Below, piece after piece: positions 22,502 to 32,543 of a stretch of DNA of 64,000 nt (position 1 is the stretch's first letter; each line of letters opens with the position of its first letter). The notes under the pieces are model-generated. The model had not been told where the DNA came from. It did no database searches and saw nothing but the letters and a program-made list of their open reading frames with translations. Both the position numbers and the translations under genes were made by a program. Source of the DNA: Diabrotica undecimpunctata (taxonomy: Eukaryota; Arthropoda; Insecta; Coleoptera; Chrysomelidae); assembly GCF_040954645.1 (NCBI RefSeq), contig NC_092810.1, positions 73,930,660 to 73,994,659 on the forward strand, in the 5' to 3' direction.

Positions 22502-23080
22502 TTATAACTTCCTTTTTTTCCTGCTTTCTTTTCGAACTCTTCTTCTTTTTTTTATTCTCTTTTCCTCTTCGGATTGATTTTTTTCTTGAGCTTTCGATTT
22601 ATCCTCTACCGTCATATTGATTTCTTTATGTTTTTCTTGTCCATTTATCCTTTCAGAAAATTTTCTCCTATCTGTTTCCTTTTCTTCTTCTATGTTGTCT
22701 GGTTCTGCTCTGATTTCCAGTTGATTTTCCGAAAAATTGATGGTGATATGTTTTTCACTCAATTCATCAATTCCCGCTATCATATCATGATTTAGATCTT
22801 CGATCACCACACATTGCATAATATAGAATTGGTCTCCCACTCTGATCCGTACTCCTAAACCTTCGTTTACTGTCGTCAATTTTTTATTATTTGCACCCAC
22901 TAAAGCAACCCTCGGAATCTTATACACAAATCTGTCCATATTTAATTCTTTTACTAGTTTTTTATTGATTAACGAAATTTCCGATCCAGAATCAATCAGA
23001 ATTTTAATCGCTTTATGTTTTATAAATGCATCTAAAAAAATTAGACTGGAATTAGAATTTTGTTTTTCGTTTCCCGCCAA
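22502..23080 (-). pseudogene. Gypsy protease region
   Basis: An aspartic protease with KAIKILIDSGSEISLINKKL (active-site D-S-G) at about residues 22-40 and HDMIAGIDEL, the usual flap/C-terminal pattern. The last half is a Lys/Glu/Arg-rich linker that ends in a stop inside a purine-rich run. The enzyme normally cuts the gag-pol precursor in the particle. Confidence 0.85.
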
Positions 23081-23145
23081 CTGTATAAACTCTCTCGGGT
23101 GACAAAATATACCGGAGAGTTTTTTACTTTTGTTTAGTGGATGCC

Positions 23146-23499
23146 TTATTGAAAATCCTGTCTGGATTCATTGAATACTTCTTCTTCCTCCTTTTCTATT
23201 GCCACATGATTCATCTCTCTTCTGTTTTGTCGTTGGAATCTCTGATTATTTCTATCGTCCCTTTGTTCGTTCGTATTCCTATTCGGAGGATTTTGTGCAT
23301 CTCTATTCCTGTTGTGATTTTCATTTGTTCTATTTTGTGTATCATTCCGGTTATCGTAATTTTGTTGTCTATTGTAATTATTGTAATTTCTCGGCCTATA
23401 TTCGTTTGTTGATCTGGGATGTCGGTTTCTCTGGTCATAATTTGATGAATACCTTCTTTCCGCTCCATTATATTGGTCATGTTGTCTTCTATTTCTCAT
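23146..23499 (-). CDS. Gypsy nucleocapsid-like Arg/Asn/Gln-rich segment
   Basis: The frame starts with the ATG directly after the gag stop codon and is in the same frame as gag. It is rich in Arg, Asn, Gln and Tyr and has no CCHC zinc knuckle, so RNA binding would rely on basic residues. The stop-ATG arrangement could be a nonsense mutation, programmed readthrough or reinitiation; I cannot tell which. It ends 66 bp before the protease frame. Confidence 0.6.
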   Translation of the reverse strand: MRNRRQHDQYNGAERRYSSNYDQRNRHPRSTNEYRPRNYNNYNRQQNYDNRNDTQNRTNENHNRNRDAQNPPNRNTNEQRDDRNNQRFQRQNRREMNHVAIEKEEEEVFNESRQDFQ

Positions 23500-24618
23500 T
23501 TATTTTCTTTTCGCTTCTTTTAATTGAAGGAATTGGCACAAACTATCAATATCTTGATAGTTTCCCAAAATCACGTGATCTTCCAACGTTTCCTCAAAAT
23601 GTCTGCTGATCATTTCTACCAGCTGTTCGGTAGAATATTTGTATTCTAGATATTTTGAATTGTTATATATCTGCAAAGCATATCTTTCTTCAGATATTCC
23701 CATTTTTTCGTGATATTTTCCATTCTGTAGCTCTTGGTTGATTTCTCTCTGTTTATTTTCCCCCCAGAAATAGTTGAGAAATTTATTTTCAAAATCTGTC
23801 CAATTTTCAAACTCATCTTCCTTGCTTTCATACCATAACGCTGCTCCTTCTTTCAAATAGTTTCTAATTGTTTCTTTGCAATCGTCAAAATATCTAATAT
23901 GTTGTAATTTGGTTTTCAAATTTTTAACAAACGGTACTGGGTGTGTTTTCCGAATATCCCCGCCAAATTGTATTTTCGACTCGCTTGTTCCATGGATGAT
24001 AACTTCTTTTCTCTCTACCCCTCTTAGTTCAATTTCTGCCATTTGTTTTTCATTTTGCTTTAATCTTCTTTCTATTTCCTTCCTGTCTTCTTGTAGCGCC
24101 ATTTCAAATTTTTCTTCTAACTGTTCTAATTCTTTTTTCTGTACAGTCTTAATATCTTTAATTTTAGTTTCTATTTCTTCTCTCTGCATCTCTAGTTTCC
24201 TCTCTGTTTCTTCTCTGACTTTTTCTAAACAGACTTTTACCTCATTTTCATATTTGTCAAAACGCTTTTCCATTTTTCTATCATTTTCTTCTAATTTTTG
24301 TTCTATTGCTAGCCTTGTTTCCCGTTGGTTTTCTTCCATTGTTTGTTTTGTTTCTTGTTGATTTCTATCAATTTTCTTTGATGTTTCAATTTGGTTTTTC
24401 TCTATTGTTTCTGTCTGTATTTGCATCATTGCTAATAATTTTTCCAGCATCCCTGTTTCTTTTCTTTCCTCCATTATTGTAGCATTTCCTTCATTATCCG
24501 ATCCTTCATCAATAATTGTTTCCTCTTCTCTGTTATCCTCCTTCCTTTCTTGCATTTTGCTTTGACTCCTTGTGGTCGACATGTTGTTTCTTTTCGTTAC
24601 TGTTTTTGTCCCCGCCAA
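23500..24618 (-). CDS. Gypsy gag (capsid) protein
   Basis: 372 codons. The N-terminal half (about residues 55-215) is an unusually long, strongly charged coiled coil (Glu/Lys/Gln-rich heptads). The C-terminal half is a capsid-like domain: KIQFGGDIRKTHPVPFVKNL, YFDDCKETIRNYLKEGAALW, FENKFLNYFWGE. The protein forms the particle shell in the cytoplasm. The start ATG at 24618 is the first in frame after the leader. No zinc knuckle is present here or in the following segment. Confidence 0.85.
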   Translation of the reverse strand: MAGTKTVTKRNNMSTTRSQSKMQERKEDNREEETIIDEGSDNEGNATIMEERKETGMLEKLLAMMQIQTETIEKNQIETSKKIDRNQQETKQTMEENQRETRLAIEQKLEENDRKMEKRFDKYENEVKVCLEKVREETERKLEMQREEIETKIKDIKTVQKKELEQLEEKFEMALQEDRKEIERRLKQNEKQMAEIELRGVERKEVIIHGTSESKIQFGGDIRKTHPVPFVKNLKTKLQHIRYFDDCKETIRNYLKEGAALWYESKEDEFENWTDFENKFLNYFWGENKQREINQELQNGKYHEKMGISEERYALQIYNNSKYLEYKYSTEQLVEMISRHFEETLEDHVILGNYQDIDSLCQFLQLKEAKRK

Positions 24619-24966
24619 ATGTGAAATTTTACAACACTCTATATGTTTCAGAACACGACAATATTTCTCCCCAAATGTATTAAATTTTCACGACAAATAT
24701 CAAATATGCAATCAGTAAAATTCAAATAATTCAAAATAAATATCAAATGTACGATTGGTAAAGAAAATAAAATCAAATAATTCAATAGCAGTAAATATCC
24801 ACTCACTACGATCAATCAATAAATCAAATTTATATTCCCTGGAAAAATTGTCAAAATACTTTCAAATTCAAATTCCCTCAATGTTATATGTTTTTATCTC
24901 TGGATCACCTGTACTTATTCCAGATCTCTTTCCCTTCCTTCAAATGTAAAGCTGCGATATTTTCAA
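24619..24966 (-). other. Gypsy 5' leader
   Basis: Untranslated leader between the primer binding site and gag, AT-rich; presumably holds the packaging signal. No conserved motif can be named. Confidence 0.5.
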
Positions 24967-24984
24967 GCCCCACGTTGGGCGCCA
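24967..24984 (-). other. Primer binding site, tRNA-Lys type
   Basis: The plus strand reads GCCCCACGTTGGGCGCCA, which I recognise as the 3' end of animal tRNA-Lys(CTT) including CCA. The minus strand is therefore an 18-nt primer binding site, 5 nt inside the 5' LTR. Insect gypsy-group elements are known to use tRNA-Lys. Confidence 0.85.
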
Positions 24985-24989
24985 GTTAT

Positions 24990-26393
24990 TGTGATATTTA
25001 AAGTCTTGGTACGCCAAGCAATAATTAGCTAATTAATTTTTTTTAATTAATTAAAATTATTTAAATGATATGATTATGACTCTATCACAATTTTTAATTC
25101 TTTTATCTCAGGGTTAAATTCGTGCTTCAATATCTATGCTATTACATGTGAAAGGTAAAATCCAGAGAATACCGGAATAATAAAAAAACACATATGATCT
25201 AACACTATATATTGAAATAAAAATAATGAAATAATTCACACTCAAAAGTTTTCAATAAACAAATCTCATATAAGGATTCTCAAAATTTTGTTCTCCGTAC
25301 GTAAACAATCAAAATTAATGGTACAAACAATATTAATTGAAAACTCAAAATCCCAAACTATTCTAACTCTCCTAATCAAAATATTTATATCCTTTCTAAA
25401 TTACGTGTAAAAATTGTGTTATCAATAAAAGAAAAAAAACTGCAGAAAACAAAAATATCTCTCTCTGATGATGAGTGGTCCAAATCCTTGTTCCTTGTAG
25501 ACTGTATTATCTCCTCTCAACCGCTCCCTATGTAATCAGCAATCTTACAACAGATTGTTGCAAGTATATCGTCCTTAATGATCTCCTTCAAAAGCAACAA
25601 TCATTCAAATTATGATAGCCTTTCTCCTCTCGATAAACTGAATCTCTCGTTGGCCCGAGTGAAAAATGACTCTTGGAATATCTTCTCCTTACGATAAACT
25701 GAATCTCTCGTTGGCCTGAACAGTGACTCTTGGAATATAAGTAGGAAAATATGACTTACAATATTTTGCTGCTTCAGCCTCTGTCAGATACACTAACTCC
25801 AAAAAAACTCACTAACATTCAACACTACTGCTTGCTACTCTTGGGAACCACCAGAGAACAATCACTGTTCGTCTTACAGACTTGGAAAACCAACTGATTA
25901 TCTTTTCTCTCTCCTCAATCTTGCTAAACTTTTTCCTACATACTTATCCCACCTTTTTCAATCTCCGCCAATCAAAACTCGTCACAATTCCCCCATTTTT
26001 TCATTTCGATAACAAACAAATTTTTACCTATAATTATAAAATTTCCTAAAACTTATTTACAAATAATATTTTCTATAATTCTTAAAAACTAACAAAAACC
26101 TCTTTCTAAAATCTCTTCTATTTGTCTCTAATCACTGCATTAATGTATTTTGGAAAACCCCGTTCAATTGTCTTTGGATTTCACTTAAAATTATGCGGGT
26201 CACTCAAGTATAACAAAGAAATAATTTATGCAAAGCTTACATTTTGTTTAGTACAGGTAATCCAAGAATTTAATAACTTTCCTTCTTCGAAATGTTTGTT
26301 GGATATTATTCTACTTATCTGAATTATTTTAATGTTTTTGAACTTTGAAATATTTTTAAACAAACCAATATTTTTCTCGATTTTACATATCAT

Positions 26394-26397
<4 letters not shown>
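24990..26397 (-). repeat. Gypsy 5' LTR
   Basis: About 1408 bp and nearly identical to 18234-19640 (single-base differences can be seen early in the repeat, such as GTAAAATCC against GTAAGGTCC). In minus orientation it would carry the promoter and drive transcription towards gag. Confidence 0.95.

Positions 26398-26448
<51 letters not shown>
26398..26448. repeat. (TA)n microsatellite at the right edge of the Gypsy element
   Basis: A pure AT run immediately after the 5' LTR; partner of the array ending at 18225. Confidence 0.9.
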
Positions 26449-26451
<3 letters not shown>

Positions 26452-27059
26452 TTCAATTTGGAGGGAAAACGGGTTTAAAGTTTGGTAATATTTTATAGAC
26501 AATTTAACTTGCTATAAAAAAATATAAAAATGGTGTATAGTAATTCCAAAAGTATAAATGGGTAGTGTAAATAATGCATTATTATCTTTTGATTCCATGT
26601 TATTATATTTTTAAACTGTAATACGTTTAAATTAATTTTATAAAAAAAGTTCGTATTTATTTCACTCTTTGATGAAAATTGTAATATCATAATTTAGACA
26701 AAGTCGAAACAATTTTAAATATTGCAGTTTTATATTAAAGTCACGTATCATGTAGGTAAACTATTTAGACTTATTGCGGTATTGACTTATACTAGAAAAA
26801 TAAACCACTGAAATAATAATATTTTTTCACAAATAAAATAGGATTCTTTTAAATAAAAAGTCGTGTTTTTTTGTTTTATCTTTAATTATTAAAGAAAAAT
26901 TTTACATTGGAATATACAAAATTAAATCACACATTTTATGAAACAATTTATACCTAAGTTTGATTAAACTCATAATAGTCATCATCAATATATTAAAAAA
27001 AATTAAAATATAGAATTATAAAACCCAGCATGAAAAGAAGAAATTAATCCTTTTGAAAT
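26449..27059. other. AT-rich intron sequence without gene
   Basis: No domain, repeat or exon recognised. Confidence 0.5.
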
Positions 27060-27790
27060 TAGTTCTTTTAAGTCTTTTTTCTTATTTTCACTTATTTTTT
27101 GTTTATCACAATAGGCTGCTTGAAGTTCTATTTCTGTAATTCGTTTCATTTTCTTCCGTTTATTTCTAACATTTACTTCCCGGTAATTTTCATCTTTGTA
27201 TCATGTTTTATAATAAATAGAAAAAAGATTTTCTTTCAAAGATTTTCAGATTCAAAATTTAGTTCATGAACAATTATCGAACTTTTTGGTATTCTTAATT
27301 AAAGCAATATATTGGTCTGGTGTGTATATCGAACCAAATTTTAAATTTTTTTAATTTCCTTTTCAATTAGGCTATGGACACTATCAGCCTCATTCTGCGT
27401 GTGGCCCCTTATTAAATATTTATGTGTTATGCTTTTTATTGCCAATGTTTGCACAGCATGAAGATATAGAGATGTTAAATATTTATTTTCATTCTGGCCA
27501 CAATAATTGTCCGAATAGAAAATTACTTCCTTTTCATCATCGTCTTCATCAGTTATAGCTTTCTGGATTCCATTCTTCTGGATCTCAACAACTAAACTAT
27601 TTTCACTTAATAACTAAAATCAAAAGAGGAATTAGCGGCAATGCTCAGTTAAATATCAGGTAAAAATTTTAAATACTCACCTCATGATTAGATTTTTCAG
27701 TTGAATTATAATTAGATGAAATATTTTTAGAATTCAGCACTGTATTTTCAACAACTAAGCCGAGTATTTTTCGTGCCCTCGAATACATCT
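27060..27790 (-). pseudogene. DUF7869-like transposon protein gene, two exons, decayed
   Basis: On the minus strand a first exon (about 27790-27683) starts MYSRARKILGLVV and ends HE|GTGAGT. A short intron with TTTTAG acceptor follows. The second exon (about 27613 leftwards) encodes DDDEKEVIFYSDNYCGQNEN, SLYLHAVQTLAIKSITHKYL and IRGHTQNEADSVHSLIEKEI before stops appear at about 27350. The YSDN-C-GQN and GHTQNEADSVH motifs are those of the DUF7869 family, common in insect genomes and thought to be an RNase-H-like transposase domain. The C-terminal part has several stops. The splice sites are intact, so decay is recent. Confidence 0.6.
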
Positions 27791-28004
27791 TAAAGTTTAA
27801 AAATTAAGATACCGCTTAAAATTATGTTTTATATAATAAATTAAATTAAATAACCACTTACTAACAATAATTACTTTACAAGTTTAAATTATAAAATAAT
27901 TGGACAATAATTATTATTAAACAGAAGTAACACAAAAAATTACTACTTTTCTGATATCTTAATATTAAAATACTAAAGCAATACTTAATCAGTCATGATG
28001 TGGT

Positions 28005-28249
28005 TAAATATTTCAATCAAAAAATGCATTAATTTAAATGATGATGTAATTTATACTAAACTGTAATAAATCACAATGTTACAGGGAAAAACGATGTCAA
28101 CCTTTCTAATAAATTGAAACAATTCTAAATTAATGCACTTTTGGAAGAAATAAATGGATATTAAATAATTACCTGATAGTATAACACCAAATGATTTCGA
28201 GTTACTCCACCTTTTTAACTCACTGCACAGCTCTTAGCTCTCATAACAC
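28005..28249. repeat. Inverted repeat, left arm (partner 28533-28777)
   Basis: About 245 bp that recur in inverted orientation at 28533-28777 with few mismatches. It lies directly upstream (minus orientation) of the DUF7869-like gene and includes a donor-like ATCAG|GTAATT, so it may be that gene's promoter and first non-coding exon. Confidence 0.9.
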
Positions 28250-28465
28250 CGACTCATTACTGAATTTGATCACTTTATCGGTATCAATTTGTTCCCGCCT
28301 ATTAGTCAAAAAGAGAAACACTGTCATCTATCTCCTTCATTTTTCATCGTAATGCCCAAAGGTTGAACTAGACATTCTCCTTGCATAGTTATTTCACTTT
28401 ATAATGAATACTCAATAAACGCAAATTTTGAGTTTTTCTCTTTTTGAATAAGGGTGCGATATATC

Positions 28466-28469
<4 letters not shown>

Positions 28470-28526
<57 letters not shown>
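28470..28526. repeat. (TA)n microsatellite between the inverted arms
   Basis: A pure AT run in the spacer of the 28005/28777 inverted repeat. Confidence 0.9.
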
Positions 28527-28529
<3 letters not shown>

Positions 28530-28532
28530 TAT

Positions 28533-28774
28533 GTGTTATGAGAGCTAAGAGCTGTGCAGTGAGTTAAAAAGGTGGAGTAACTCGAAATCATTTGGTGTTA
28601 TACTATCAGGTAATTATTTAATATCCGTTTATTTCTTCCAAAAGTGCATTAATTTAGAATTGTTTCAATTTATTAGAAAGGTTGACATCGTTTTTCCCTG
28701 TAACATTGTGATTTATTACAGTTTAGTATAAATTACATCATCATTTAAATTAATGCAATTTTTTATTGAAATAT

Positions 28775-28777
<3 letters not shown>
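28533..28777. repeat. Inverted repeat, right arm (partner 28005-28249)
   Basis: Reverse complement of 28005-28249, starting GTGTTATGAGAGCTAAGAGC and ending in a (TA)n array at about 28778. The two arms face each other head to head across 283 bp. Confidence 0.9.
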
Positions 28778-28779
<2 letters not shown>

Positions 28780-28871
<92 letters not shown>

Positions 28872-28973
28872 AACAACACAGTTTATTAGGGCTGCAGTGA
28901 GTAGGTTTGGCCGGGATGTTATAGAAACTGTGTTGTTTGTTTATATCGACAGTCAATAATATCCAGTATTTCT

Positions 28974-29063
<90 letters not shown>
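28780..29063. repeat. Two (TA)n arrays enclosing a PLE tail
   Basis: AT runs at 28780-28868 and 28974-29063. Between them (28869-28973) is a GC-richer segment containing the short inverted pair CAAACAACACAGTTT/AAACTGTGTTGTTTG and the string TCGACAGTCAATAATATCCA. The same string occurs at 55290-55317 at the end of a PLE tail, so this is a PLE end fragment. Confidence 0.7.
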
Positions 29064-29064
<1 letters not shown>

Positions 29065-29689
29065 GCTTAAAAATTAAAGCTTTATAATATTTTCCACTAG
29101 TAGCAAAGTAGATTAGTAAATAGAATATAATATGAAAGTATTATTATATCCTCATGTTAGAAATACTTAATCGAAACGTAGCAACAATTTAAGTTGCATT
29201 TTGCATCTGTTTTTTTTTTGTAATGATACATTGTATACTCTTTATCAAAGGCCATGCGGAAGAGAACGTGAACGTAACCCTGTATTGCTACTGTGATACA
29301 TCAGTTATGAATGATCTTACCCGAAGGTATGCTTTATTTGATCCGTATTGAAATTTCCAGTGCACCTTGGAAAGATATATTATGTGCATCAAAATACGTT
29401 AAAAAATACATGTTTAACTGCATCCACTTCATGTCGATTAAAAATAATCATGTGGTTTTAAATTTCTATAACCTCTCTTAACATTTATAGATAGTAATGA
29501 TATGTTCTAATAGGCACCTGTGTTTTTTTTAAATAAGATTGATCGTTTTTTGTGATGCTATGTGTTTTGCAACATCTGCTTTTCTCATTCGTACTAATTA
29601 CTCTAGAAAAACTGCTCGGTAGACATATAAGTGATGGTATGTTGGTTAAAAGTTAATACTATAGTGACAGCATGCATATCGAGGAGCAA
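29064..29689. other. AT-rich stretch without gene
   Basis: No domain, exon or repeat recognised. Confidence 0.5.
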
Positions 29690-30470
29690 GAGTCCCCATA
29701 GGAAAGGGCACTGCACCATATCGTAGAGAGGGTGGTGTACGTTTTGGAAAACCAAGAGGTGATTGCATTTGTCTGTATGGAGGGATCTTTCAAAAACACC
29801 TCCTTCGAAGAGATCGTAGAAAAGGGTGATTCGTCTTAAAGGCATAGACAAAGCAAGCTACAAATGGATATACTGCATACTGAGGAGCCGTGTAATATAA
29901 GCAACATTACTAGGGTATAGTGTCAGTACAAGTAGACAGAGGCTATACGCAGAGGAAGTTTTATCTCCTCTCATATAGAATATGGTCGTGGATGTGCTAG
30001 ACTTAGTAACAACAGACATTATGTCCTGAGCTATGCTGATGACCTGGTCTACATTAAATTTAAAAGCTAACATTAGCCTCAAGAAGTCGAAATTCTTTAA
30101 ATTTATCAGAAGAAAGAATTTATAGGGATTGGATCCTCTAAACCTAAATGGTACCCATTTAAATCTGATCAGTGAAGTAAAATACCTTGGGGTAATATTA
30201 GGCTTGAGACTTACTTGGAATTGGCAGATAGAACAAGAGAGAGGTAACTACCTTAATGGTAGCCAGATATACTGATGAAAAATATGAGGTCCAGATATGT
30301 AAAACAAACAATTACGTTTGCATGAGTAATATGGTGGTCAAAGGTGAAGCAAAAAAGTGACATTCTTAAACTAAGCAGGGTGCAAAGACTTGGATGCCTT
30401 ACTGGATCTCCCTTTTGTACATATAATTATAAGGAGGAGCAAGCATGGGATATTATAGACTGCAAGAAAA
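29690..30470 (+). pseudogene. R1-like LINE reverse transcriptase relic
   Basis: The plus strand holds RT fragments in changing frames: HHIVERVVYVLENQEVIAFV followed by EGSFKNTSFEEI (the palm motif corresponding to DIEGAFDNTS of R1-like LINEs), then RLSNNRHYVLSYADDLVYIK with the catalytic YADD at about 30025. LNLNGTHLNLISEVKYLGVI then leads to GLRLTWNWQIEQ, the thumb region. Many stops; no boundary or target duplication found. Confidence 0.65.
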
Positions 30471-30719
30471 TCTAAATAACGTACCAGTTAGATCAAGACA
30501 TAGTAATATCATAAATGAAATTAGAAATTCCTAGTGGACATCGAGGGATATGGCAGACAAAACAATTGACCAAAGCTGCAGAGTTATACCTGATGAACAG
30601 AGAGTCTAAAACTGCAGAAGGGTCATCTTACTGGGAAAATATACCAGGTGAAACACATGGCAAAATATATACTAGATGAGCATGTGCTAATAGGACAGAT
30701 AGATATATTCAATGAGGTG

Positions 30720-31500
30720 GCTTTTGGCATATTCGTCTGTGACATTTTTAAGGTCTATTGTAGACCTCTAACTTCGAAACCTTTCATCTAGCTCTTCGCC
30801 GATGGTTTTTCTTCGCCTAATGCAAAGAACTCATTTTGCAGTCTATTACGCTGACAAAAAAAAATGTGCTCTACTATATCTTCTTCTAGGTAACACAATC
30901 TGCATAGGTCATCATTTGCCAACCTTATCAGCTTCAATACCCTATGTAGTTTACAGTGCCCTATTAATAGCCTACTAAAACTTACTGTTTTTCTTTTTGC
31001 TTATTAGGTATACCGTTATTGTTGGCGAATGTTCTGTAATCAACTGTTTTCTGTCATTCATGAATATCTCCATTCAAGAGATTTGTGAGCTGCCCACTTC
31101 TTTGCAGCCATACTATGTTTGCAACGCTTTCAATCAACTTTTTCATTGCCCTTATAATCCTCGTGCCACAGAACTCAGGCTACCGTAAACCTGCTGCAGT
31201 CTCGTAGTTTATTTAGGGTACTCGCACAATCCCATACTAGCTTAGAATTGATTGCCTTACACGCTGCCTGGTTATCTGTGAAGATGGCAATTGGACGGTA
31301 CGTTCCTTTCTGCATTTCTATTTCTTACACGCAGTGATACCATTATTTCTGCCTGAAAAATTATGACATCCTTAGATAGACTTACTGGGAAATATATCGC
31401 TTGCTTTATCTCTACTATACGGCTTCTACACTAGCCGATGTTTTTGAGCTGTGTATCAGTGTACCAGATAGTCTCCCCTTGTATGGGTACACCTTGAGTC
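30720..31500 (-). pseudogene. LINE RNase H domain and C-terminal zinc finger relic
   Basis: Minus strand pieces: PVSLSKDVIIFQAEIMVSL (second acidic residue of RNase H), NVPIAIFTDNQAACKAINSK (TDN motif), and near 30900 DDLCRLCYLEEDIVEHIFF (C-X2-C...H zinc-finger tail seen after RNase H in several LINE clades). The order and strand fit one degraded element, antisense to the RT relic just to its left. A 63-codon frame at 30997-31188 is a plus-strand shadow. Confidence 0.55.
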
Positions 31501-32450
31501 TTCACACTACGTTTTGTGGTTCCACTGTAAATTGACCAAAGAATGAGGTAAATTCCTGTACTAGACTAGAAAATGGTTCTCTTGGATTTTGAACTAATTT
31601 TAGACTTTTTATTTTATGAACCTGATTTTAAAGGAGCCATACAATATGAAGTGCCTTCTACGATCTATTCTTTTTCTTTTAAAATGTCAATCATATATGT
31701 ACGTGATGCTGACACATTTTGGTAAAAAAATTCACAATTTTGCTTTAGCTATTTTTTAAGTTAATATATTTCTTTGAAAAGTACACATAAGACTGTATAT
31801 TTAAGTATTGACTAGACCATTTATTAAAGGTGAAGTAGCAGATAGGTTCAATAGTTATTAAATATTAATGTTAATAAAAACAAATTAATGATCTTAAGCA
31901 GAAATTCACATCAAATGATCACCAAATCCACAAATATTTTTGAGATTTGGGCACAGATTTAAGTTGGCTCATTTAACTTTGATGAGAATAAAATATCTCT
32001 TTTACAATAATAACATCAATCTAAAGCTAAGACAGAGGAGAAAAAAAATTTACATATTGTCAACGCTTTTGTGTGGTACTGAAATCTAGACTTTAAGTAG
32101 CCATTATAAATCGTAGAGACGCTCTACAGATGTAGATCCACAGAAACCATAAAAACGAAAAGTCTTACAAGAGGATAATACTCTTTGGAACTTTTAACAA
32201 TCATAATATGTCGAAAAACTTTCTATCTAAAGTCCTTGTGACAATATCTAACGACAGTTTATGAATCCGTAATCAAGCTGCAAGTTAAAGACTTTATATG
32301 TAGATAAAACGAAGAAATTCAAATGCCTACTTGCCATTTCTAGTTTCCTAACGAGTTTGTTAACGAATAACTAAGAAATTACAGTACGTTTAGGTACAAG
32401 CAACAAATTATTTTTATATATATTTCTGTATCACATGCAGTAGCTTATAG
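31501..32450. other. Stretch without gene
   Basis: No coding domain, repeat or RNA gene recognised in any frame. Confidence 0.5.
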
Positions 32451-32543
32451 TTTTTTTTTTTTATTTAAAACACTTATACCACATCAACCACGCAGGGTTA
32501 TTAGTGGGATGACAAACACAATAGTTTTAATACGATTATGTAC

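Larger units (their letters stand above)
18234..26397 (-). mobile_element. Gypsy-type LTR retrotransposon, nearly complete, recently inserted
   Basis: Two direct repeats of about 1.4 kb flank gag, protease, RT, RNase H and integrase in the standard Ty3/Gypsy order on the minus strand. A tRNA-Lys primer site lies inside the right-hand LTR and a purine-rich tract inside the left-hand one. No env-like frame is present between integrase and the 3' LTR. The LTRs differ at only a small number of positions, so the insertion is young, yet an in-frame stop and at least two frame changes break the coding region. It lies antisense in intron 1 of the pickpocket-like gene. Confidence 0.95.

Noticed and set aside
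24967..24984. tRNA-Lys-like sequence
   Set aside because: Only the 3' terminal 18 nt of the tRNA match, exactly at the LTR edge, so it is a primer binding site and not a tRNA gene.
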